Shown here one piece after another: positions 1 through 4,908 of a stretch of DNA of 6,250 bases; the stretch's first letter is position 1; every line of letters starts with the position of its first letter. A program made the translations under genes and the position numbers. The notes below the pieces were generated by a model. That model saw only the letters and a list, made by a program, of their open reading frames with translations, was not told the origin of the DNA and searched no databases. This stretch comes from Gallionella sp. (lineage in GTDB: Bacteria; Pseudomonadota; Gammaproteobacteria; Burkholderiales; Gallionellaceae). The DNA lies in assembly GCA_017880945.1 (NCBI GenBank), contig JADGRM010000132.1, positions 1-6,250 on the forward strand. The letters are read 5' to 3'.

Positions 1-13
1 GAACAATTCTTTT

Positions 14-75
14 CACTGTCCTAACACCGTCCACCTCAACGGGTATCCACCTTCAACCACTGTGTAAGGACAGTG
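14..75. repeat. 9-bp inverted repeat upstream of the tRNA-like gene
   Basis: CACTGTCCT at 14-22 and its exact reverse complement AGGACAGTG at 67-75 form a perfect 9-bp inverted repeat with a 44-bp spacer. The core CACTGT also occurs at 58-63, facing ACAGTG at 70-75, and a related ACTGTC lies at 80-85. The right arm covers the candidate -35 box of the promoter at 67-96, which would suit an operator; that role is an inference. The rest of 1-117 holds no open reading frame that I can support and no recognisable riboswitch; it may be the 3' flank of a gene to the left of the window. Confidence 0.4.
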
Positions 76-96
76 TGGTACTGTCGTTTATATAAT
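67..96 (+). promoter_or_regulatory. Sigma70-type promoter for tRNA-Gly-like gene and probably thiS
   Basis: A perfect -10 hexamer TATAAT lies at 91-96. AGGACA at 67-72 matches the -35 consensus TTGACA at its last four positions, and the spacer is 18 bp. Transcription would start near 103, about 15 bp before the first base of the tRNA-like gene. No comparably good promoter lies between that gene and thiS, so the same transcript may continue into thiS and thiG; this continuation is inferred. Confidence 0.6.
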
Positions 97-117
97 GATG
101 ATAAAATCTCCAGCCTT

Positions 118-198
118 GCGGGTGTAGTTCAATGGTAGAACGGCAGCTTCCCAAGCTGCATACGAGGGTTAGCTCCCGATCACAACTTCACCGCACCT
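118..198 (+). tRNA. tRNA-Gly(CCC)-like gene with a degenerate 3' part, possibly a pseudogene
   Basis: The 5' part is a normal glycine tRNA. The acceptor strand GCGGGTG is at 118-124. The D arm has stem GTTC at 127-130 paired with GAAC at 138-141. The anticodon stem GCAGC at 143-147 pairs perfectly with GCTGC at 155-159, and the loop TTCCCAA at 148-154 carries anticodon CCC at 150-152. The variable region ATAC and the T-stem strand GAGGG (164-168) follow as expected. After that the gene departs from the family. The T loop reads TTAGCT without the conserved TTC, only three T-stem pairs can form, and a matching CACCCGC acceptor strand is absent. The best candidate is CACCGC at 189-194, which requires about 8 extra bases and one unpaired G, and it is followed by ACCT instead of NCCA. 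Without the insertion the outer acceptor pairs fail instead. The promoter is intact, so it is probably transcribed, but a working glycine tRNA is doubtful. The 3' boundary is approximate. Confidence 0.55.
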
Positions 199-229
199 TA
201 TCTAATTGAGCGCTATATTAAAATTAAAA

Positions 230-433
230 GTGATTACCGTCAGCATTAACGGCGCAGCGCGCCAACTTCCCGATTCCACCGGCGTTGCCGCGCTGATCGA
301 AGAGATGGGCCTGGCCGGCAAGCGCATCGCCTTGGAGCGCAACGGCGAGATCGTGCCGCGCAGTTCTTTTTTAACGCAGCAATTGGCGGATGGCGATAAG
401 CTGGAGGTGGTCGTGGCAGTGGGCGGCGGTTAA
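230..433 (+). CDS. thiS: ThiS, sulfur carrier protein of thiazole biosynthesis
   Basis: Small ubiquitin-fold sulfur carrier. Its C-terminal glycine is adenylated and converted to a thiocarboxylate that donates sulfur to ThiG in the cytoplasmic synthesis of the thiamin thiazole ring. From the GTG at 230 the product has 67 residues, close to the usual 66. It begins MITVSINGAA and ends AVGGG, keeping the required terminal Gly-Gly. The NG near residue 7, the hydrophobic run around 19-30 and the ERNGEIVPR segment at 36-44 fit the family. A TTG at 206 would add eight residues (SAILKLK after the start) that the family does not have, so I prefer GTG. Neither start has a convincing Shine-Dalgarno; the leader before GTG is A-rich. 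The gene lies about 30 bp after the tRNA-Gly-like sequence and about 100 bp before thiG. No thiF or thiO is in the window. Confidence 0.9.
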   Translation: MITVSINGAARQLPDSTGVAALIEEMGLAGKRIALERNGEIVPRSSFLTQQLADGDKLEVVVAVGGG

Positions 434-439
434 AAATTT

Positions 440-506
440 GTCATTCCGGCGTAGGCCGGAATCCAGTTTTAGAAATTCTGGATCCCGTGTCGTAGCACGG
501 GATGAC
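440..506. repeat. 67-bp nested palindromic repeat between thiS and thiG
   Basis: Three hairpins lie within one larger palindrome. The outer ends GTCAT (440-444) and ATGAC (502-506) are complementary. Hairpin 1 is TTCCGGC (444-450) with GCCGGAA (455-461) around a 4-base loop. Hairpin 2 is ATCCAG (461-466) with CTGGAT (478-483). Hairpin 3 is ATCCCGTG (482-489) with CACGGGAT (496-503) around a 6-base loop. The GTCATTCC...GGAATCCAG pattern resembles dispersed REP/MITE-like elements common in beta- and gammaproteobacterial genomes; that resemblance is from general knowledge. It could stabilise or attenuate the thiS-thiG transcript. There is no U-tract, so I do not call it an intrinsic terminator. 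Confidence 0.8.
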
Positions 507-532
507 GAGCTAATAGATTTTAAGGAAATGAA

Positions 533-1327
533 ATGAACGACAAACTAATTATCGCAGGCAAAAGTTATAACTCGCGCCTTTTGGTCGGCACCGGCAAATA
601 CAAGGATTTCACCGAGACCAAAGCGGCTGTGGAAGCCAGCGGCGCGGAGATCATCACGATCGCGATCCGGCGCAGCAACATCGGCCAGAATCCGAACGAG
701 CCGAGCCTGCTGGAAATCCTGCCGCCGTCGAAATACACGCTGCTGCCCAACACCGCCGGTTGCTACTCCGCCGAGGACGCAGTGCGCACCTTGCGTCTGG
801 CGCGCGAGTTATTGGACGGCCACAGCCTGGTCAAACTGGAAGTGCTGGGCGACCCGCAATCGCTTTATCCCAATGTGATCGAAACTATCGCTGCCGCCAA
901 AACGCTGGTGGCCGAAGGCTTTCAAGTGATGGTGTATACCTCGGACGACCCGATCATCGCCAAACAATTGGAAGACATCGGCTGTGTGGCGATCATGCCG
1001 CTGGCCTCGTTGATCGGTTCGGGCATGGGCATACTCAACCCGTGGAATCTGCAACTCATCATGGAACGCGTGCAAGTCCCCGTGATAGTGGATGCGGGTG
1101 TGGGCACGGCCTCGGATGCCGCGATTGCGATGGAGCTGGGCTGTGCGGGTGTGCTGATGAACACTGCGATTGCCGGCGCACAGCAACCCGTGTTGATGGC
1201 CAGTGCGATGAAACAGGCGGTGGAAGCCGGGCGTTCCGCCTTTCTCGCCGGACGCATGCCGAAAAAACTTTACAGTGCCAGCCCGAGTTCACCGACGGCG
1301 GGTATCATAAGTTCGACACGCAGCTAA
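533..1327 (+). CDS. thiG: ThiG, thiazole synthase
   Basis: Forms the thiazole phosphate moiety of thiamin from 1-deoxy-D-xylulose 5-phosphate, dehydroglycine and sulfur delivered by the ThiS thiocarboxylate; a cytoplasmic (beta/alpha)8-barrel enzyme. At 264 residues it has family length. LLVGTGKY is at 16-23 and AIRRSNIGQN at 44-53. The Schiff-base lysine is K101 in LVKLEVLGD, equivalent to the lysine known in Bacillus ThiG. The phosphate-binding side shows MPLASLIGSGMGI at 155-167, VIVDAGVGTASD at 184-195 and VLMNTAIAGA at 207-216. The C-terminal tail GRMPKKLYSASP (240-251) is typical. The start is supported by AAGGA at 522-526, six bases before ATG. An upstream ATG at 528 opens only a two-codon frame (ATGAAATGA) whose TGA overlaps the thiG ATG. 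It is flanked on both sides by palindromic repeats. Confidence 0.97.
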   Translation: MNDKLIIAGKSYNSRLLVGTGKYKDFTETKAAVEASGAEIITIAIRRSNIGQNPNEPSLLEILPPSKYTLLPNTAGCYSAEDAVRTLRLARELLDGHSLVKLEVLGDPQSLYPNVIETIAAAKTLVAEGFQVMVYTSDDPIIAKQLEDIGCVAIMPLASLIGSGMGILNPWNLQLIMERVQVPVIVDAGVGTASDAAIAMELGCAGVLMNTAIAGAQQPVLMASAMKQAVEAGRSAFLAGRMPKKLYSASPSSPTAGIISSTRS

Positions 1328-1336
1328 ATAAATTAT

Positions 1337-1417
1337 CCGTTCGTGCTGAGCCTGTCGAAGCAGGAACGGATTCAATCTCTACACTGCTCGACCCTTCGAC
1401 AAGCTCAGGGCGAACGG
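1337..1417. repeat. Dispersed palindromic repeat between thiG and trmB
   Basis: Two 26-bp arms face each other: 1337-1362 begins CCGTTCGTGCTGAGC and 1392-1417 ends GCTCAGGGCGAACGG. They pair over nearly their whole length with four mismatches and enclose about 29 bp. The left arm is itself palindromic, because CCGTTC at 1337-1342 pairs with GAACGG at 1364-1369. The core CTGAGC.TGTCGAAG belongs to a sequence family I recognise as widely scattered between genes in many proteobacteria; copy number here is unknown. Reading through it yields peptides such as LRQAQGER, which often appear as false N-terminal or C-terminal extensions. It may influence RNA stability or act as a weak transcription stop after thiG. 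Confidence 0.8.
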
Positions 1418-1432
1418 CTTGAAGTAAATTCA

Positions 1433-2131
1433 ATGACCGACACAACCGATCTCAGCAAACGCCACATCCGCAGTTTCGTATTGCGCCAGGGCCGTGTCTC
1501 GCCTGCGCAGCAGCGCGCCTGCGAAGAGCTGCTGCCGCGCTTCGGCATACCATATGCCGCGCAACCGCTGGACCTCAAGCTGGCTTTCGGGCGCAGTGCG
1601 CCCAGAATCCTGGAAATCGGATTCGGCATGGGCGACAGCACTGCGGCCATCGCGCTTGCCCATCCCGAAAATGATTACCTCGCGCTTGAGGTGCATACGC
1701 CGGGCGTGGGAAATCTGCTCAAGCTGATCGATGCACAACAAATCGCCAACATTCGCATCATTCAGCATGATGCCGTGGAAGTGCTGCGCGACATGATAGT
1801 AGCGAACACACTGGACGGCGTGCACGTCTTTTTCCCCGACCCTTGGCACAAGGCGCGCCACAACAAGCGCCGGTTGATCCAGGCTCCGTTCATCGCGCAA
1901 CTGGTGGATAAACTCAAGCCCGGCGGTTATATCCATGTCGCGACAGACTGGCAGGATTATGCCGGGCAGGTATTGTCAGTATTGAGCGCGGAACCGTTGC
2001 TGGAAAACACGGCGGCAGACTACGCCCCTCGCCCGGTTTATCGACCGCTCACGAAGTTCGAGCAGCGCGGGATACGCTTGGGGCACGGGGTATGGGATTT
2101 GTTGTTTCGCAGGAAAATATTGCCCGGGTAA
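1433..2131 (+). CDS. trmB: TrmB, tRNA (guanine-N7-)-methyltransferase
   Basis: SAM-dependent cytoplasmic enzyme that methylates N7 of G46 in the tRNA variable loop. From the ATG at 1433 it has 232 residues, close to the E. coli length of about 239. The N-terminal RSFVLRQGR (13-21) is typical. SAM-binding motif I is ILEIGFGMGDS (59-69). LALEVHTPGVGNLL (83-96) and HDAVEVL (112-118) follow. The signature FFPDPWHKARHNKRRL is at 133-148, with the catalytic/tRNA-contact D136. LKPGGYIHVATDW (161-173) and the C-terminal TKFEQRGIRLGHGVWDL (207-223) complete the fold. A GTG at 1343 in frame would add 30 residues, but these are encoded by the dispersed repeat and are rejected. The ribosome site is weak (GAAG at 1421-1424). 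TTGAA (1419-1423) and TTCAA (1429-1433) could form a small hairpin at the start. Probably co-transcribed with thiS-thiG, though the repeat separates them. Confidence 0.95.
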   Translation: MTDTTDLSKRHIRSFVLRQGRVSPAQQRACEELLPRFGIPYAAQPLDLKLAFGRSAPRILEIGFGMGDSTAAIALAHPENDYLALEVHTPGVGNLLKLIDAQQIANIRIIQHDAVEVLRDMIVANTLDGVHVFFPDPWHKARHNKRRLIQAPFIAQLVDKLKPGGYIHVATDWQDYAGQVLSVLSAEPLLENTAADYAPRPVYRPLTKFEQRGIRLGHGVWDLLFRRKILPG

Positions 2132-2132
2132 A

Positions 2133-3128
2133 TCAAGCGCCTTTGAACTCCAGATTCGGCGCGCGGTTCAACAGCTCTACAAGCATCTCTACAGCGGGAA
2201 TATTCTCGTAGAGAATGCGGTACACGGCTTCACAAATAGGCATGGCAACTTCCAGCTTTTGCGCAAGGTGATGTACTTCGCGAACCGTGTAAACACCTTC
2301 GGCAACATGCCCCAGCCTGCGCAGGATTTCCGGTAAATCGTGCTGCTGCGCCAACAACAAACCGACGCGGCGATTGCGTGACAAATCACCCGTGCAGGTC
2401 AGGATCAAATCCCCCACTCCGGATAACCCGCCCAGCGTTTCGGGACGCCCGCCGAGTTTCAGTCCGAGCCGGGTGATCTCGGCCAAACCGCGCGTCAGCA
2501 ACGCGGCGCGCGCGTTAAGGCCCAGCCCCATGCCATCGCAGATGCCGGCAGCGATCGCCAGCACATTCTTCACTGCGCCGCCGACTTCCACACCGATCAC
2601 ATCGCTACTGGCATAGATACGCAGACGCGCATGGTGAAGAGTTTTCGCCGTACTGCGTGCAAACTCTTCGTCAGCAGAGGCAAATGTCAGTGCGGTGGGT
2701 AATCCGCGCGCGACTTCCAGGGCAAAGCTGGGTCCGGACAGCACACCGCAATGAAAGCCTGCCGGCAATACTTCGGCAACTACCTGGTGCGGCAATTGCG
2801 AGGTTTCCGCCTCGAAACCCTTGCATGCCAACACCACGCCGAAGCTGCGTGAAGACTGTGCAAGCTGTTGCAAAGTGGAGCGCAATGCGGCCGTTGGCAA
2901 TGCGAAGATCACCAATTCGGCGGCCGCCAATGAGGCAGAAAGATCCGCGCTGAATTCGAGACTGGCCGGCAGCAAAATATCTGGAAGATAGCGCTGATTT
3001 AAACGCGTGGATTTCATCTTACTGATTAGCGCGGCATCGCGTGCCCACAACGTAACGCGGTGATTGGCAGACAGACTGATGGCGAGTGCTGTTCCCCACG
3101 CTCCCGCACCGATGATTGTAATATTCAT
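2133..3128 (-). CDS. gpsA: GpsA, glycerol-3-phosphate dehydrogenase [NAD(P)+]
   Basis: Reduces dihydroxyacetone phosphate to sn-glycerol 3-phosphate, the backbone precursor of membrane phospholipids; cytoplasmic. The product has 331 residues, normal for the family. The Rossmann dinucleotide motif is GAGAWGTALA at 7-16. ACKGFE is at 101-106 and SGPSFALEVA at 131-140. GGAVKNVLAIAAG at 183-195 contains the catalytic K187. The substrate/cofactor region GLSGVGDLILTC.GDLSRNRRVG spans 234-256, and AEGVYTVRE is at 276-284. I chose the ATG at 3128, which begins directly with NITIIGAG and has GGAA eight bases upstream; the ATG at 3164 would add 12 residues without family support. It is the last gene of the minus-strand cluster. 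Its TGA lies one base from the trmB stop on the opposite strand. Confidence 0.97.
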   Translation of the reverse strand: MNITIIGAGAWGTALAISLSANHRVTLWARDAALISKMKSTRLNQRYLPDILLPASLEFSADLSASLAAAELVIFALPTAALRSTLQQLAQSSRSFGVVLACKGFEAETSQLPHQVVAEVLPAGFHCGVLSGPSFALEVARGLPTALTFASADEEFARSTAKTLHHARLRIYASSDVIGVEVGGAVKNVLAIAAGICDGMGLGLNARAALLTRGLAEITRLGLKLGGRPETLGGLSGVGDLILTCTGDLSRNRRVGLLLAQQHDLPEILRRLGHVAEGVYTVREVHHLAQKLEVAMPICEAVYRILYENIPAVEMLVELLNRAPNLEFKGA

Positions 3129-3133
3129 GTCAG

Positions 3134-3265
3134 TTATTCCAGTTCCGTTTCGAAGGTCACGCAAGCTTGTCTTGAGGTCAACCGAAGGAACAAGGTGGAG
3201 GCGAATATGGCCGCGCTAGCGGCAAGCAAAATCCAGAGTGATTTTTCTGGTGAATGGAACTGAAA
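3134..3265 (-). other. Open in-frame extension with a membrane helix after the SH3 stop codon
   Basis: Directly after the TGA of the SH3 gene (3268-3266) the same frame stays open for 43 codons and ends with TAA at 3136-3134, five bases before the gpsA ATG. The conceptual peptide contains a strongly hydrophobic stretch, SLWILLAASAAIFASTLFL, followed by RLTSRQ and the acidic end TFETELE. No ATG is present. The only plausible independent start is TTG at 3229, which has no clear ribosome site and would give 31 residues starting inside the helix. It could be a tail lost through a nonsense mutation, a stop-readthrough product, a tiny coupled cistron, or chance. The SH3 protein looks complete without it. 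Confidence 0.3.
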
Positions 3266-3718
3266 TCAGCCGCCCCATACCTCGGTGCTGCGCACATACC
3301 CGACATTTCCATCTTGGTGACGCACTTTGATCCAGCCTGTTCCGGTAGACTCCAGACGCTCCAACGCCACTTGCCGGCGCACTTGAAATATTCGCGCCGC
3401 ACCAATATCCGGCTCTGCGCGCACGTCCACCAACGGCAACAGTGCAAACACATAGCGCTTATTGCTCAATACGCGCTGCTCAACCCAATACAAGCCGCCT
3501 GAACGGTCGCGTACCTTGACCCATCCGTCCAGCGTGACGATTTGCTCCAAAGGCATATAGCGGTTCACCACGAAAAGTTTTTTCGCTTTGCTGGATGGCG
3601 CGTCATATAGTATTGCGCTGCTCTCGCTGACCGACACATAATCCACTGCATGAACGCCATTTGTGCCGAGGAGCAGCACAATTAGAACAGGCAAAAATGG
3701 GGAATTAAGCGATTTCAT
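3266..3718 (-). CDS. Secreted protein with two bacterial SH3 domains
   Basis: 150 residues. A short basic start and hydrophobic core (about 8-19) end in GVHA, a likely signal-peptidase I site after residue 24, so the mature protein should be periplasmic or outer-membrane associated. Two SH3-like repeats follow. The first is about 27-85, with LYDAPSSKAKKLFVV and GWVKVRDRSGGLYWV. The second is about 90-148, with VRAEPDIGAARIFQV and GWIKVRHQDGNVGYV. The shared GW(V/I)KVR pattern marks them as duplicated bacterial SH3 domains, which in other proteins often bind cell-wall peptides; no catalytic domain is attached, and the role here is unknown. The ATG follows the secB TGA with no base between, and no strong ribosome site is visible, suggesting translational coupling to secB. 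It sits between secB and gpsA, where E. coli has no such gene. See the open extension after its stop codon. Confidence 0.85.
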   Translation of the reverse strand: MKSLNSPFLPVLIVLLLGTNGVHAVDYVSVSESSAILYDAPSSKAKKLFVVNRYMPLEQIVTLDGWVKVRDRSGGLYWVEQRVLSNKRYVFALLPLVDVRAEPDIGAARIFQVRRQVALERLESTGTGWIKVRHQDGNVGYVRSTEVWGG

Positions 3719-4186
3719 TCAATGTGTGGTCGTTGATGCGGCTTCCTGTGTCTGGCGCCTTTGTTGCTGGTAAAGTTCATCGAAATTGATCGGGTTCAAC
3801 AGCACTGGCGCAAAACCACCACGAACAGACACATCGGAAACCACGGTGCGCAAGTATGGAAATAAAATGTTCGGGCACATCACCGCCAGAATCGGCTCCA
3901 ATTCCCCGGCCGGCAGATTGCTTATCTGAAAAATGCCCGCTTGCTTGGTCTCGATCAGAAACACCACTTTTTCGCCTATCATCGCAGTGACAGTCGCCAT
4001 CACAACAACCTCGAACAAGTTTTCCTGAATCGAAACAGCCTGGGTGTGCAGCTGTACATCAATTTGCAGACCTTCACGCTCCAGGAAAATGCGCGGGGCA
4101 TGGGGAATTTCCAGTGAAAGATCCTTTACATAGATTTTGTCCAAACTGAAAACTGGCAGGTTCTTTTCCTGTACCGCGTCGGTCAT
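3719..4186 (-). CDS. secB: SecB, protein-export chaperone
   Basis: Cytosolic tetrameric chaperone that keeps preproteins unfolded and hands them to SecA at the Sec translocon. It has 155 residues, equal to the E. coli protein. Family hallmarks are IYVKDLSLEIPHAP (18-31), the beta-strand region around IDVQLHTQA (42-50), ENLFEVVVMATVTA (55-68), and VFLIETKQAGIFQI (75-88). These are followed by MCPNILFPYLRTVVSDVS (103-120), RGGFAPVLLNPINFDELY (122-139), and a polar, flexible tail. The ATG at 4186 has a good ribosome site, AAGGGA seven bases upstream. The gene lies 39 bp after grxC, the widest gap in this part of the cluster apart from the one before gpsA. Its TGA touches the ATG of the SH3 gene. 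Confidence 0.97.
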   Translation of the reverse strand: MTDAVQEKNLPVFSLDKIYVKDLSLEIPHAPRIFLEREGLQIDVQLHTQAVSIQENLFEVVVMATVTAMIGEKVVFLIETKQAGIFQISNLPAGELEPILAVMCPNILFPYLRTVVSDVSVRGGFAPVLLNPINFDELYQQQRRQTQEAASTTTH

Positions 4187-4225
4187 GATTGTTTCCCTTG
4201 AAATATTTGTACCAAAAACCGCATG

Positions 4226-4495
4226 TCAATTTAATCCGGATTTTGCCAACAGCTTGTCCAGTCCGCCGGCGTGGTCGAGCGCTGCCAGATCATCGTAGCC
4301 GCCGACGTATTCACCGTTGATGTAGATTTGCGGCACGGTGCGCCGTCCGGTCTTTCCCATCATCTCGGCACGTAATTCGGGTTGCAAATCGACCCGGATC
4401 TTCTCGATCTCTTGTACGCCTTTGCGCTTCAACAATTGTTCGGCGCGTACGCAGTAGGGACACACTGCTGTACTGTACATCAATACTTTCGCCAC
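4226..4495 (-). CDS. grxC: GrxC, class I glutaredoxin 3
   Basis: Glutathione-dependent dithiol oxidoreductase that reduces protein disulfides and mixed disulfides in the cytoplasm. The product has 89 residues from the GTG at 4495, close to the usual 83-90. The dithiol active site CPYC is at 12-15 in MYSTAVCPYCVRAEQLL. The cis-proline and glutathione-binding segment is TVPQIYINGEYVGGYDDL near 61-78. GTG is chosen because GGAG at 4507-4504 lies eight bases before it and the protein then starts with the normal first strand (AKVLMYST). A longer frame from 4624 only reads through the rhodanese gene. The start is two bases after the rhodanese stop TAA, so the two are probably translationally coupled. 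Confidence 0.95.
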   Translation of the reverse strand: MAKVLMYSTAVCPYCVRAEQLLKRKGVQEIEKIRVDLQPELRAEMMGKTGRRTVPQIYINGEYVGGYDDLAALDHAGGLDKLLAKSGLN

Positions 4496-4497
4496 AC

Positions 4498-4908
4498 TTA
4501 TTTCTCCAAAGGCAAATTGGATTTTTGCCATGCCTGGACTCCGCCCGCCAAATTGTAAACCTGACTGAATCCTTGCTTGCCCAATATAAAGCAGGCTGTA
4601 CCGGAACGGTTGCCGCTGCGGCACACTACCACTATTGGCTGGTTCTTGTATTTTTCCAATTCGCCCATTCGTTCTTTAAGTTTGCCCAAGGGAAGCAGTT
4701 TTGAATTCAACACATGTCCTGCATCATATTCGCTCGATTCGCGCACATCCAGCACGACAGCGTTCTTGTGATTAATGAGCTGCAACGCGGCCGCCGAATT
4801 CACCTCTTTGATACCACGGAATCGGTTGCCAAACAACGACCACAACAGCATGATGCCGCTAAACACGGCGATGGAGATGGGAAGGATATTACTGGTGATG
4901 AACTGCAC
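4498..4908 (-). CDS. yibN: YibN-like membrane-anchored rhodanese
   Basis: 136 residues. One N-terminal membrane helix at about 8-26 (LPISIAVFSGIMLLWSLFG) is followed by basic residues and a single rhodanese domain from about 35 to 133. The CH2-type features are VVLDVRESSEYDAGHV (51-66) and the active-site loop CRSGNRSG at 96-103 with nucleophile C96. NLAGGVQAWQKSNLPLEK is the usual C-terminus. Rhodaneses of this kind carry persulfide sulfur, but the in vivo substrate is not established by sequence. In E. coli yibN also heads the grxC-secB-gpsA cluster, which supports the symbol. The start is GTG at 4908, with AGGAG at 4920-4916 seven bases upstream. The first 20 bp overlap the end of the preceding ligase gene. 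Confidence 0.93.
   Translation of the reverse strand: MQFITSNILPISIAVFSGIMLLWSLFGNRFRGIKEVNSAAALQLINHKNAVVLDVRESSEYDAGHVLNSKLLPLGKLKERMGELEKYKNQPIVVVCRSGNRSGTACFILGKQGFSQVYNLAGGVQAWQKSNLPLEK

Noticed and set aside
206..229. TTG start for ThiS at 206
   Set aside because: No ribosome site, and it gives an extension absent from the family; GTG at 230 gives the usual length and N-terminus. It cannot be fully excluded.
1..229. TPP (THI-box) riboswitch before thiS
   Set aside because: The CTGAGA and ACCTGATCTGG-type conserved blocks are absent.
760..1422. 220-codon plus-strand frame overlapping thiG and the repeat
   Set aside because: It is an out-of-frame shadow of thiG with low-complexity Arg/Gly/Cys/His composition and no family resemblance; its end is repeat-derived.
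1343..1432. 30-residue N-terminal extension of TrmB from a GTG at 1343
   Set aside because: It is encoded by the dispersed palindromic repeat (peptide contains STLRQAQGER), and TrmB family length and motifs fit the ATG at 1433.
3129..3164. Longer GpsA from the ATG at 3164
   Set aside because: Adds 12 residues (RDLRNGTGITD after Met) before the normal MNITIIGAG start, which has its own ribosome site.
3232..3250. Hairpin CCAGA/TCTGG after the SH3 gene as a terminator
   Set aside because: Only five base pairs with a long loop and no proper U-tract; gpsA follows in the same direction.
4496..4624. Longer glutaredoxin from an ATG at 4624
   Set aside because: The extra 43 residues read the rhodanese gene in another frame; GTG at 4495 has a well-spaced GGAG and gives the normal glutaredoxin N-terminus.
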